In this document: in pieces, positions 1 to 8,258 of the stretch
Layout: every line of letters begins with the position of its first letter
Position numbering within the stretch: position 1 is the stretch's first letter
NCBI RefSeq assembly: GCF_013415905.1
Contig: NZ_CP058909.1
Span: 620,001 to 684,000, forward strand
Origin: Halosimplex pelagicum
GTDB taxonomy: Archaea > Halobacteriota > Halobacteria > Halobacteriales > Haloarculaceae
Length of the DNA: 64,000 nucleotides
Direction: 5' to 3'
The notes under the pieces: generated by a model
Databases searched by the model: none
The model's input: only the letters and a program-made list of their open reading frames with translations
What the model was told of the DNA's origin: nothing
Program-made: the position numbers and the translations under genes

Positions 1-1215
1 GACGCGGCCGTCGGCGACGGTGGAGGCGACGACGTCGAGCGCGTCGTTGATGCCGCGTTCGAGCTCGTCGACGACGTGGTCGGTCGAGCCGCGCAGCAGC
101 AGCGTCGCGCCGTGGCCGCTGCCCTCGACGTAGAACAGCTCGTCGTCCTCGTCGCGGGTGACCTTGCCCTCGGCGACGTCGTCGGCGGTGACGGAGTCGA
201 TGTCCGAGACGATGCGGGCTTCGAGCACCTCGGAGACGAACTCGATGTCCGACTTCTTGACGCGGCGCACCGCGAGGATGCCCTCCTTGGCGAGATAGTG
301 CTGGGCCATGTCGTCGATGCCCTTCTGGCAGAAGACGACGTTGGCGCCCGAATCCTTGATCGTCTGGACCATCTCCTTGAGCCGTTCCTCCTCCTGCTCG
401 ATGAAGTCCTGGAGCTGGTCGGGGCTGTCGAGGTTGAGCTGGGCGTCGGTCTCGGTCTCCTCGACCTCGATGGGCGTGTCCAGCAGGAGGACGTTGGCGT
501 CCTCGACGGTGCTGGGCATGTCGCTGTGGACGGCGTCCTTGTCGACGATGCCGCCGGTCAGCAGGTCGGACTCGGAGACGGCGCGGCCCGTCTGGGTCTG
601 GAGCTTGAGGAACTGCAGGTCCGGGACGTGGCTGCCGTCCTCGGCCTCGACGGTGACCGCCTGGATGGCCTCGACGACCAGGTCGACGAGCACGTCCTTG
701 TTGAGCTCGGCGCCCTTGCCGGTCATGGAGGTCTCGGCGACCGACTTGAGGATCTCCTCGTCGCTGGGGTCGACGGAGGTGGCGATCTCGCCGATCTCCT
801 TTTTGGCCTCCTTGCTGGCCATGTTGAACCCGCGGATGATCGAGGTCGGGTGGATGTCCTGCTCGAGGAGGTCCTCGGCGTTCTTGAGCAGCTCGCCCGC
901 GATGGCGACCGCGGTCGTCGTGCCGTCGCCGGCCTCGTCCTCCTGGGCCTCGGCGACCTCGACGATCATCTCGGCGGTCGGGTTGTCGATGTCCATCTCG
1001 GTGAGGATGGTCACGCCGTCGTTCGTGACCGTCACGTCACCGAGCGAGTCGACGAGCATCTTGTCCATCCCCTTCGGTCCGAGTGTGGAGCGGACCGACT
1101 CGGCGACGGCGCGGGCCGCCGAGATGTTGTGGCTCTGCGCGTCCTTGTCCTTCATCCGCTGGGAGTCCTCGCCCAGAATGATCATGGGCTGACCCTGCAT
1201 TCGCTGCTGACTCAT
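1..1215 (-). CDS. thsB: thermosome (group II chaperonin) subunit, 3' part missing
   Basis: The first 405 residues of an archaeal CCT-type chaperonin of about 550 residues; the gene runs off the left edge. The N terminus (RMQGQPMIILGEDSQRMKD), the LGPKGMDKM block near residue 45 and the ATPase motif GDGTTTAVAIAG near residue 95 are typical. The N terminus and the DNPTAEMIVEV segment resemble the CCT2/ThsB type as I remember it from Haloferax, so the paralogue letter is less sure than the family. It folds cytosolic proteins inside a double-ring complex. The start is the ATG at 1213-1215, about 30 bp downstream of a TATA box (1243-1250), which implies a very short leader. Confidence 0.96.
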   Translation of the reverse strand, partial: MSQQRMQGQPMIILGEDSQRMKDKDAQSHNISAARAVAESVRSTLGPKGMDKMLVDSLGDVTVTNDGVTILTEMDIDNPTAEMIVEVAEAQEDEAGDGTTTAVAIAGELLKNAEDLLEQDIHPTSIIRGFNMASKEAKKEIGEIATSVDPSDEEILKSVAETSMTGKGAELNKDVLVDLVVEAIQAVTVEAEDGSHVPDLQFLKLQTQTGRAVSESDLLTGGIVDKDAVHSDMPSTVEDANVLLLDTPIEVEETETDAQLNLDSPDQLQDFIEQEEERLKEMVQTIKDSGANVVFCQKGIDDMAQHYLAKEGILAVRRVKKSDIEFVSEVLEARIVSDIDSVTADDVAEGKVTRDEDDELFYVEGSGHGATLLLRGSTDHVVDELERGINDALDVVASTVADGRV

Positions 1216-1242
1216 GTTCAACCGAGAGTATGAATGTGCTTC

Positions 1243-1250
1243 TATATAAA
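1243..1250 (-). promoter_or_regulatory. TATA box of the thermosome gene
   Basis: TTTATATA on the minus strand, centred about 31 bp upstream of the thermosome ATG, the usual spacing for an almost leaderless haloarchaeal transcript. A second TATA-like stretch (GTTTATATG, 1380-1388) lies further out. The rest of 1251-1546 shows no convincing gene on either strand. Confidence 0.6.
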
Positions 1251-1546
1251 TTTGGGTGTTCGAGGGCGTTCACCGGCCCCGGAGTAGCCCCGCTGTATCC
1301 CCGCGTTACCGCCATATCGAGCCTGTTACCCCGTTTGCGTGTGTGATCCGTTACCAACGCCTCCGAACGCGTGATGCTGGGGTTTATATGTCGGCGGGGA
1401 AAGACGAGGGGTCTGCGCGGAGCGCGGCGGCGGGCGCGGTCGACGTGCGGTCGATGCGCGGTCGGTTCGACGGGCGAGTCGGTCAGTCTGTGGGTGGCGG
1501 TCCGTGGGTCGGGCGGTCGATACGCGCGTCGGTCGGGACGGAAGGG

Positions 1547-1936
1547 TCAGGCCGGTTCCTTCCAGTGGACGACGACGACGCCGACGACGAACGCGTCGGT
1601 CGTGTCGGTGTCGCGTTCGACTCTGATGGTGTTGTCCCCCTCGACGAGGTCGATGCCGGAGAGGGTGTCCATCCACTGCTGCCAGCCGTCGCGCGGCGGG
1701 ATGTCGAACCCGGAGAGCGCGACGTCGTTGACCCTGATCTCGTGGCCGTACTCCTCGACGTCGTAGGCCTGGAGTTCGAGGTAGGCCTCGGTGGCGTCGT
1801 CGGTCGGCACCTCGAAGGTCAGCTCGTCGGTCTCGTCGCCGACGAACTCGGCCCACGGCACCGCGAGGCTCTCCTCGTTCTGACCGAGGTGTTGCTGGAA
1901 CGGGACGAGCGCGTAGTTGGGGCGGCGGTCTCCCAT
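1547..1936 (-). CDS. conserved haloarchaeal hypothetical protein, 129 aa
   Basis: An acidic, beta-rich soluble protein starting MGDRRPNYALV and ending HWKEPA. It has no signal peptide, membrane helix or catalytic motif that I recognise. The alternation of Val/Leu/Glu strands (LTFEVPTDDATEAYLELQ, then VEGDNTIRVERD) looks like a jelly-roll or lectin-like beta sandwich, but this is only a visual guess. The start at 1936 is supported by a TATA box (AAATATAAAT, 1959-1968 on the minus strand) 25-30 bp upstream, implying a leaderless mRNA. It is divergent from the membrane protein that starts at 2096. Function unknown. Confidence 0.75.
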   Translation of the reverse strand: MGDRRPNYALVPFQQHLGQNEESLAVPWAEFVGDETDELTFEVPTDDATEAYLELQAYDVEEYGHEIRVNDVALSGFDIPPRDGWQQWMDTLSGIDLVEGDNTIRVERDTDTTDAFVVGVVVVHWKEPA

Positions 1937-1958
1937 ACCGGACAGTGGGCGTCAGCCG

Positions 1959-1968
1959 ATTTATATTT
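1959..1968 (-). promoter_or_regulatory. TATA box for the hypothetical gene starting at 1936
   Basis: AAATATAAAT read on the minus strand, centred about 27 bp upstream of the ATG at 1934-1936. It is the only A/T-rich stretch in this G+C-rich gap. Confidence 0.6.
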
Positions 1969-2095
1969 CGGGTCGCCTGTCGACCGGATCTGCACCGCCC
2001 GGTCGCCGACCGCCACCGCCGGCGCCGCGGTCCGGCGGGCGCGGGCGAACGTGTTCGGCCACAGCCCGACGAGTTCGGCGGTCGTACGGTCGGGC

Positions 2096-3478
2096 ATGAG
2101 CGCGATCCCGGGCGAGGTCGACACCGACCGCCAGCCCCCGATGACGGTGCCGCTCCGCCACTTCCTCGTGGGGCTGGCGCTGCTTCTCGCCGGCGGCGTC
2201 GCGGGAGTCCTCGACGCCGTCGGGCTGCTGTCGGGATTTTCGGCGCTGGCGCACGTCCACCTGCTGCTGGCGGGGTGGGTCTGCGTGACGATCATGGGCG
2301 CGATGGTGCAGTTCGTCCCCGTCTGGTCGAACGTCGCCCTGCACTCCCGGCGACTGGCGACCGCCCAGCTGTGGCTCGTCGCGACCGGCGTCGGCGGCAT
2401 GGCCGCCTCCTTCGCGACCGGCGCGCTCGGCTGGGTCCACGCCTTCGGCGGCCTCGCCCTGCTGGGGTTCTGGACGTTCGTCTACAACGTCGGCCGGACC
2501 CTCCTCGGCGCTCGCCCCTGGGACGTGACCGAACGCCACTTCGCACTCGCTCTCGGCTTCTTCGCCGTCGTCCCCGCGATGGGGTTCGCCCTCGCGATGG
2601 ACTACTCGATCCCCTTCCTCGCGGACTCGCCCGTGAGCCGCGTCCGGCTGACGGCCGCCCACGCCACGCTGGCCGTCTTCGGCGCCGTCCTGACGACGGT
2701 GCTGGGCGCGCTCTACCAGCTCGCCACGATGTTCACCCAGACCGAACTGCACGGCGTCGACCTCCATCTCCGGCGATTCGAGGAGGTCGGCTACCCCGCG
2801 GGCGTCCTCGCGCTCGCGACCGGGCGCCTGCTCGGGTCGGCGCCGCTGGCCCGCGTCGGCGGCCTCCTCGTCGCGCTCGCCCTCGGCGGCTTCGCGGTCG
2901 TCCTCGCGCGCAAGCTCGTCGAGACCGCCGTCGAGCGGACGCCCATGCTCTCGCGGTACGCCGTCGCCGCCGTCGCGATGGCCGCGTGGGCCGCCCTCGC
3001 CGGCCGCGCCTGGCTCGCCGACCCGCTCGCTCCGTCGGCGCTGTTCGGCGGCGGCCCGCCCCACCTGCTCACGTTCGGCGTCGTCGGCTTCGTCGTCCTC
3101 GGCACCCTCTATCACGTCGTCCCGTTCATCGTCTGGGTCCACCGCTACAGCGACCGCCTCGGCTACGAGCCCGTCCCGATGATCGACGACCTGTACGACG
3201 ACCGCGTCGCCGCCGCCGACTTCGGCTGCGTCACCCTCGGCGCGACCGGGATCGTCCTCGCGAGCGCGCTCGGCCTCCCCACCGCCGTCACGGCCGTCTC
3301 GGGCTCGCTCGCGACCGTCGGCTTCGCGCTGTTCGCGACGAACATGCTCCTGGTCGTCCGCGAGCACAGCCCCCGCCCGCTCCGCGCCGTGCTGATTTCC
3401 CGGTTGGGCGACGGTGACGATCTGTCCGACGAATCCTCTAGCGATGGCCGGGCCCCCGCCGAGGATACCGTGCGCTGA
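2096..3478 (+). CDS. polytopic membrane protein, haem-copper oxidase subunit I-like / NnrS-like
   Basis: About 460 residues with roughly 12 hydrophobic helices. Histidines sit in or near helices: HVHLLLAGW, MGAMVQFVPVWSN, the AAHATLAVFG helix and LYHVVPFIVWVHRY. This pattern recalls the cytochrome oxidase subunit I fold and the NnrS family, where His residues bind haem or copper. I do not see the full CuB/Tyr signature of a proton-pumping oxidase, and no subunit II gene is adjacent, so oxidase activity is not established. The start MSAIPGEVD at 2096 precedes the first helix; the frame stays open upstream but that part is not protein-like. The family 1 repeats follow the stop. Confidence 0.8.
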   Translation: MSAIPGEVDTDRQPPMTVPLRHFLVGLALLLAGGVAGVLDAVGLLSGFSALAHVHLLLAGWVCVTIMGAMVQFVPVWSNVALHSRRLATAQLWLVATGVGGMAASFATGALGWVHAFGGLALLGFWTFVYNVGRTLLGARPWDVTERHFALALGFFAVVPAMGFALAMDYSIPFLADSPVSRVRLTAAHATLAVFGAVLTTVLGALYQLATMFTQTELHGVDLHLRRFEEVGYPAGVLALATGRLLGSAPLARVGGLLVALALGGFAVVLARKLVETAVERTPMLSRYAVAAVAMAAWAALAGRAWLADPLAPSALFGGGPPHLLTFGVVGFVVLGTLYHVVPFIVWVHRYSDRLGYEPVPMIDDLYDDRVAAADFGCVTLGATGIVLASALGLPTAVTAVSGSLATVGFALFATNMLLVVREHSPRPLRAVLISRLGDGDDLSDESSSDGRAPAEDTVR

Positions 3479-3527
3479 GGTCTGTGTGATAGTTCTCTGT
3501 GACTGGTTCGATAGCGGGAGATCGCAT

Positions 3528-3717
3528 GCGCTGAAAGCCCTCGCCGCGCTCGCTCTGAATTGATTCTACACCCGACGAGGACAGCAGGCGCTGAAAGCCC
3601 TCGCCGCGCTCGCTAGCAACTGTTTCGACGGCGTTCGACGGCAGGCGTTGAAAGCCCTCGGCCCGCTCGCTCTGAATCGATTCCGCACCCGACGAGGACA
3701 GCAGGCGCTGAAAGCCC
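3528..3717 (+). repeat. tandem 57-60 bp head units of family 1 element (4 units)
   Basis: The block (C/T)TGAAAGCCCTCG followed by CGCTCGC recurs with starts at 3531, 3591, 3648 and 3708 (periods 60, 57, 60). The intervening sequence is also shared (CCCGACGAGGACAGCAGGCG between units 1-2 and 3-4). The fourth unit is the first part of the full family 1 element. Each unit is divisible by three, so the minus strand reads as a roughly 20-residue peptide repeat (EGFQRLLSSSG type), probably as a by-product. Confidence 0.85.
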
Positions 3718-3996
3718 TCGACGCGCTCGCGGTCGCTGAGCGACATATCCGCGCTCTCCGCACCGCCCGCGCGGATAGGGGCCGCTCAGGCGACTACCGG
3801 CGCGAGCCCGTCTCGCCCTTTCAGTCCACCAGGGACCGCAACGGCAACCGCAGCACCTCACTGCCCCGCACAGCAACCGCAGACGGCCTCACACCTCCCC
3901 AGCCGCTTGCGATGCTCGCAGGCTGCGCTTCTCATCCCTCGCGCGACTATTTCGAGCGGCCCGCGAAGACGCGGGCACGCTCGACAGCGCACGCCA
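3708..3996 (+). repeat. family 1 structured intergenic element, copy A
   Basis: One of three copies of a roughly 270-290 bp element. From 5' to 3' it has CTGAAAG, pairing with CTTTCAG about 110 bp later; GTCGCTGAGCG, pairing with CGCTCAGGCGAC (one bulge); inside that, TATCCGCGC pairing with GCGCGGATA; then GCTTGCGA pairing with TCGCAGGC (one G-U); and a 3' hairpin CGAGCG-G-CCCGCG / CGCGGG-CA-CGCTCG. The arms of the last two hairpins differ from copies B and C but still pair. It lies 3' of the membrane protein gene on the same strand, in a convergent gap (3479-4029) that holds no other gene. Confidence 0.8.
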
Positions 3997-4029
3997 CGTG
4001 TGCTGGTCACACGGCGGTGACCGATGTGG

Positions 4030-5061
4030 TTACCCCCCGTACTCCTCGCGCGCGCTCGCGACGAGTTCGGTCACGTCGACGGTCTCGCCGGACTCGCGGG
4101 CGCGGTAGGCCCCTTCGGTCAGCGCGGTGACTCGCAGTCCGAACTCCGGGGGGACGGGGTTGTCGCGTTCACCTTCGACGGCGTCGAGGAAGGCGAGGAC
4201 CTTCTTCGTGGTCTGCTCGGCGTAGCTGCCGGCGTCGAACGTTCGGTGGTCGGGCTCGCCGCCGGAGCTGTCGAAGACGGTGAGCCCGCCGTGGTCGAAC
4301 TGGAGGTGGCCGTCGGTCCCCCAGAGGACGAGCGACTCCTCGAAGCCGGTGCCGTCGGCGCTGACGCCGACACTCGCGGTGATCGGGCCGTCCGGACCGT
4401 CGAGCGTCGCCGACAGGGCGGTGTTGACGTCGACGGCGTGGTCGCGGTCGTCCATCACGGCGGCGACCTCGCGGGCGCGGGAGTCGGTCGTCCACAGCAG
4501 CGCGTCGAGCAGGTGCGACCCGGAGTCGCTGAGCTGGCCGCCGCCCGACAGCGCCGGATCGACGCGCCAGGTGCCCTGCGTGTTCGCGATCCAGTCCTGT
4601 GCGAGGTAGCAGGCGGCCATGTGTACGTCGCCGATCTCACCCCCGAGGACGGTCTCGCGGACGGCTCGATAGCCGGGGTGGAGGTGCCGTTGGTAGCCGA
4701 TCTGCAGGAGCGAGTCGCCCTCGCGGGCGCGGTTCACGAGGTCGACGGCGTGGCCGGTCTCGGTGACCATCGGCTTTTCGAGGAGCACGTCCAGCCCCCG
4801 CTCCAGACAGGCGACGGTCTGCTCGTAGTGGAGGGTGTGGGGCGTGACGACGGTGACGGCGTCGACCGCCTCGGCGTCGAGCATCGCCTCGTAGTCGGCG
4901 TAGGCGGGGGCGTCGTACTCGGCGGCGAACGATTCGCGGGCGTCGGCGGCCACGTCGGAGCCGGCGACGACCGTCACGTCGGCGTCGGGGTGGGCGGTCA
5001 CGCCGTCGAGTTGCATCCGTCCGAGGTCGCCGAGGCCGATCGCCGCGAGTCGCGTGGTCAT
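4030..5061 (-). CDS. Gfo/Idh/MocA family NAD(P)-dependent oxidoreductase
   Basis: 343 residues from the internal ATG at 5061 ([17 protein letters not shown]), chosen because the Rossmann GxGxxG motif lies at residues 9-14 as usual; the ORF could extend nine codons upstream. The N-terminal NAD-binding domain carries the family's EKP motif ([17 protein letters not shown], about residue 95), and the C-terminal alpha/beta domain contains [12 protein letters not shown]. Members oxidise or reduce sugars, inositols or related carbonyl compounds; the substrate cannot be read from the sequence. It is divergent from hemL with a 170 bp gap, and its 3' end faces the family 1 repeat. Confidence 0.92.
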   Translation of the reverse strand: MTTRLAAIGLGDLGRMQLDGVTAHPDADVTVVAGSDVAADARESFAAEYDAPAYADYEAMLDAEAVDAVTVVTPHTLHYEQTVACLERGLDVLLEKPMVTETGHAVDLVNRAREGDSLLQIGYQRHLHPGYRAVRETVLGGEIGDVHMAACYLAQDWIANTQGTWRVDPALSGGGQLSDSGSHLLDALLWTTDSRAREVAAVMDDRDHAVDVNTALSATLDGPDGPITASVGVSADGTGFEESLVLWGTDGHLQFDHGGLTVFDSSGGEPDHRTFDAGSYAEQTTKKVLAFLDAVEGERDNPVPPEFGLRVTALTEGAYRARESGETVDVTELVASAREEYGG

Positions 5062-5233
5062 GGGGTGTGCCACCGCGTGTCGAGCCAAGAAGCTACCGGA
5101 CGCGGAAGCGCGGCTCGGCCGCGGCGGGGTTCCGGCGGGCCGAACGAACGAGTTCGGTCGCGGGGCGGAGCCGAAACCGGAAGCGTGGGCGCACCTCGGT
5201 ACGCCTTTGGGCGACGAGCGAGAAGCGGGGGGT

Positions 5234-6574
5234 ATGAACCACGACCGGTCACGGGACCTCTACGATCGCGCGCTGTCGGTCATGCCCGGCGGCGTCAACT
5301 CCTCGGTGCGGGCCGCAATCGAACCGTACCCCTTCTTCGTCGAACGCGGCGACGGCGGCCACGTGATCGACGCCGACGGCAACCGCTACGTCGACTGGGT
5401 GATGGGCCTCGGACCCCTCCTCTACGGCCACGACCTCCCCCAGCCCGTCGAGTCCGCGGTGCAGTCGAAGGTCAGCGAGGGCCCGATGTTCGGCGCGCCG
5501 ACCGAGATCGAAGTCGAACACGCCGAGTTCGTCACACGGCACGTCCCCAGCGTCGAGTCGATCCGGTTCGTCAACTCCGGCACCGAGGCGACCGTCTCGG
5601 CCTGCCGGCTCGCCCGCGCCGCGACCGGCCGCGACAAGATCGTCGTCATGCAGGGGGGCTACCACGGCGCCCAGGAGACCACCCTCGTCGAAGGGGAGTA
5701 CGACGACGTCGAGCCCTCCAGCCCGGGCATCCCCGAGGAGTTCGCCGAGCACACGCTCGCGGTGCCGTTCAACGACGAGGAGGCCGCCCAGCGCGTGTTC
5801 GAGGACCACGGCGAAGACATCGCGGCCGTCATGGTCGAGCCCATCCTGGCGAACATGGGCATCGTCGCACCGGTCGACGGCTACCACGAGACGCTGCGCG
5901 ACCTCACCGAGGACAACGGCGCCCTGCTGATCTTCGACGAGGTGATCACGGGCTTTCGCGTCGGCGGCCTCCAGTGCGCCCAGGGCAAGTTCGGCATCGA
6001 CCCGGACATCACGACCTTCGGCAAACTCATCGGCGGCGGCTTCCCCGTCGGCGCCATCGGCGGCCGCTCGGAACTCATCGAGCAGTTCACCCCCTCCGGC
6101 GAGGTGTTCCAGGCCGGCACCTTCTCGGGTCACCCCGTCACGATGGCCGCCGGCCTCGAATCGCTGCGCTACGCCGCCGAACACGACGTTCACGAGCACA
6201 TCAACGACCTCGGCGATCGGCTCCGGACCGGCCTTCAAGAGATCGTCGAGGACCAGGCGCCCGAGTACACCGTCGCCGGCACCGAGGGCATCTTCAAGGT
6301 CCTGTTCACCCGCGACGCCCCCGAGACCTTCGAGGGTCACTGCGAGGGCGGCTGTTCCCAGCGTCCCGACTGTCCGCGCTTCGAGCACTGTCCCAAGAAC
6401 GCCGCCGACGTGGCGGCCGGCCAGACCGACCGCTGGCGCCGCGTCTTCTGGGGCGAGATGAAAGACCAGGGCGTGTTCCTCTCGCAGAACCAGTTCGAGG
6501 CGCAGTTCGTCACCTACGCCCACACCGACGACGACGTGGAGACGACCCTCGAAGCGTACAAGCAAGCGCTGTAG
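5234..6574 (+). CDS. hemL: glutamate-1-semialdehyde 2,1-aminomutase
   Basis: 446 residues. A PLP-dependent class III aminotransferase that converts glutamate-1-semialdehyde to 5-aminolevulinate in the C5 haem/tetrapyrrole pathway. The N terminus has the signature [25 protein letters not shown] holds the PLP-binding Asp region, and the Schiff-base lysine is K264 in [16 protein letters not shown]. The start at 5234 gives the usual N terminus. Unusual for the family is a Cys-rich insertion at residues 370-386 (C370-x3-C374-x5-C380-x5-C386), a candidate metal or Fe-S site. No other haem genes are adjacent. Confidence 0.97.
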   Translation: MNHDRSRDLYDRALSVMPGGVNSSVRAAIEPYPFFVERGDGGHVIDADGNRYVDWVMGLGPLLYGHDLPQPVESAVQSKVSEGPMFGAPTEIEVEHAEFVTRHVPSVESIRFVNSGTEATVSACRLARAATGRDKIVVMQGGYHGAQETTLVEGEYDDVEPSSPGIPEEFAEHTLAVPFNDEEAAQRVFEDHGEDIAAVMVEPILANMGIVAPVDGYHETLRDLTEDNGALLIFDEVITGFRVGGLQCAQGKFGIDPDITTFGKLIGGGFPVGAIGGRSELIEQFTPSGEVFQAGTFSGHPVTMAAGLESLRYAAEHDVHEHINDLGDRLRTGLQEIVEDQAPEYTVAGTEGIFKVLFTRDAPETFEGHCEGGCSQRPDCPRFEHCPKNAADVAAGQTDRWRRVFWGEMKDQGVFLSQNQFEAQFVTYAHTDDDVETTLEAYKQAL

Positions 6575-6683
6575 CGCCGCCGGCGACTGGTCACACTCGT
6601 GACACCGGGTTGGGAGGATCGGACCGCAGGACTGCAGTTCGATCGGGCGTAGAGATATCAATCGCTGAAAAGGCTCGGAACGG

Positions 6684-6690
6684 TTTATAG
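6684..6690 (+). promoter_or_regulatory. TATA-like box before the gene at 6717
   Basis: TTTATAG lies about 30 bp upstream of the ATG at 6717, favouring that start over the GTG/ATG pair at 6690-6695, which would sit on or next to the box. Confidence 0.5.
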
Positions 6691-6716
6691 TGATGCCGAG
6701 CGGGAAGGGACACACG

Positions 6717-7385
6717 ATGGAGATCCCCACGGCGTCGCCGGCCGTACTGGACGCGCTGGCCGACGCCACGCGGCGGGCGGCGCTCGCCGAACTGGTCGCC
6801 AGCGGCGCGACCGCGACCGTGGGGGAGCTGACCGCGGCGCTGGCGTCGGGGCCAGCGGGGTCCGGTCCCGACGCCGCGGCCCCCGACACGACGACCGACC
6901 GGGCGGATCTGCGGACCGCGCTCCACCACGTCCACCTCCCGGCGCTCGCCGAGGCCGGTGGGATCACCTTCGACCCCGAGACCGGGCTGGTCGCGGCCCC
7001 CTCGGACACCCCCTTCGATCGCGAGTGGGCCGCCCGGCTGGTCGCCGACCACCACGACCCGGCCTACGACGCGACGCTCGCCGCGCTGGCGAGCGCGCGC
7101 CGCCAGGTCGTCCTCTACGAACTGCTCGCCGACGGCCCCGCGACCGACCGCGATATCGCCGCCGTCGTGGCCGCCCACGAGCGCGGCGTCGAACCGGACG
7201 CCGTGCCCGCCTCCGTCGCGGAGGTCGTCGAGCTCTCCCTGACGCACACGCACCTGCCGACGCTCGTCGAGGCGGGGTTCGTCACTCGCGAGCCCGACGG
7301 GACCCTCGCCGCCGCGTCGATGCCCTGGCGGTCGGACCCCTGGGTCGCCGCGAGCCCCATCGGGTCGTGGGCGGCCGTGGAGTGA
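6717..7385 (+). CDS. two-domain haloarchaeal HTH-like protein (DUF7344-like repeats)
   Basis: 222 residues from MEIPTASPAV. Two similar halves are visible. Residues about 1-100 contain LDALADATRRAALAELVASG, then LRTALHHVHLPALAEAGGITFD. Residues about 110-215 contain LAALASARRQVVLYELLADG, then VELSLTHTHLPTLVEAGFVTRE. The pattern 'RR..L..L...G', followed by 'H.HLP.L..AG', is that of the winged-helix-like domain I know as DUF7344 (name from memory). A DNA-binding regulator is likely but no target is evident. The next gene starts 62 bp downstream on the same strand. Confidence 0.75.
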   Translation: MEIPTASPAVLDALADATRRAALAELVASGATATVGELTAALASGPAGSGPDAAAPDTTTDRADLRTALHHVHLPALAEAGGITFDPETGLVAAPSDTPFDREWAARLVADHHDPAYDATLAALASARRQVVLYELLADGPATDRDIAAVVAAHERGVEPDAVPASVAEVVELSLTHTHLPTLVEAGFVTREPDGTLAAASMPWRSDPWVAASPIGSWAAVE

Positions 7386-7447
7386 GACGAGGGCGCTCCG
7401 AACCGGTGCGGCGGCAGGTTTTCACCCCCGGGCCGCCCACTCCCCGT

Positions 7448-8254
7448 ATGAGCGCCATCGAGGAGAAACGGATGTACGGCGACCGCCGCGAGGAGACGGT
7501 CGCCTACCTCGCGACGGCCCAGGGCGTGGCGACCGTGCGGGTCTCGGGCGACCAGGTGGGCCGCTTCGGACTCGCCCACCGGACGGACGCCCGCGACGTG
7601 GCGACGGTCGACGGCGCGGTCGTCGTCGCCACCGACGAGGACGCCCTCGTCGGGCCCGAGGAGTTCGAGCCGCTGGGGTTCGGCCCGGCGGTCGCCGTCG
7701 GGACCGACCGCGGCGACGACGTGCTCGCGGCCGACGAGTCGGGCCGGGTCGCCCGCTATCGCGACGGCGAGTGGACCGACCTGGGGACGGTCGACGACGC
7801 GCGCGCCGTCGCCGACGGCTTCGTCGCCGCCGCCGACGGGGTCCACCGAGTCGACGGCGACGCCCTCGCGACCGCCGGGCTGGAGGGCGTCCGCGACGTG
7901 GCCGTCGCCGACGGCGTCCCGCTGGCGGCGACCGACGACGGGCTCTACCGGCTGGGTAACGGCTGGCTGCGCGAGCGCGACGGGGCCTTCCGCGCGGTCG
8001 CCGCGGGCGGGGGCCACGCCCACGCCGCGACGGCCGACGAGTTCGTCGAACGCGACGGCGAGGCGTGGACGGACGTGGATCTGCCGGTCGAGGGGTCGGT
8101 CGTCGACGCCGGCTACGGCGAGTGCGTCTACGCCGTCACCGCCGACGGAACCTTCCTCGTCGGGGCCGACCCGGAGACGACCGCCGACGGCGCCGGCGGC
8201 TGGCGTTCGCGCTCGCTCGGCCTCCCCGGCGTGGCCGCGCTCGCGGTGGTCTGA
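7448..8254 (+). CDS. HVO_0234-family beta-propeller protein
   Basis: 268 residues. Short repeats of the type DVATVDGAVVVATDEDAL, ARAVADGFVAAADGVHRV, DVAVADGVPLAATDDGLYRL and VVDAGYGECVYAVTADGTFLV, about 40 residues apart, are blades of a beta propeller. The overall sequence matches the haloarchaeal HVO_0234 family. There is no signal peptide, so it is probably cytosolic. Propellers usually act as binding scaffolds; the ligand is unknown. The stop is four bases from the end of the convergent nuclease-like gene. Confidence 0.85.
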   Translation: MSAIEEKRMYGDRREETVAYLATAQGVATVRVSGDQVGRFGLAHRTDARDVATVDGAVVVATDEDALVGPEEFEPLGFGPAVAVGTDRGDDVLAADESGRVARYRDGEWTDLGTVDDARAVADGFVAAADGVHRVDGDALATAGLEGVRDVAVADGVPLAATDDGLYRLGNGWLRERDGAFRAVAAGGGHAHAATADEFVERDGEAWTDVDLPVEGSVVDAGYGECVYAVTADGTFLVGADPETTADGAGGWRSRSLGLPGVAALAVV

Positions 8255-8258
8255 GCGG

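Noticed and set aside
2096..3478. Terminal oxidase subunit I
   Set aside because: Helix-associated histidines are suggestive, but the complete haem/CuB ligand set and a subunit II gene are not seen, so only a fold-level call is made.
3531..3717. CRISPR array
   Set aside because: The 57-60 bp periods contain shared sequence throughout, there are only four units, no unique spacers and no cas genes in the window.
3438..3746. A protein-coding gene with EGFQR repeats on the minus strand
   Set aside because: It exists only because the DNA repeat length is a multiple of three; composition is unlike halophilic proteins and it overlaps the end of the membrane protein gene.
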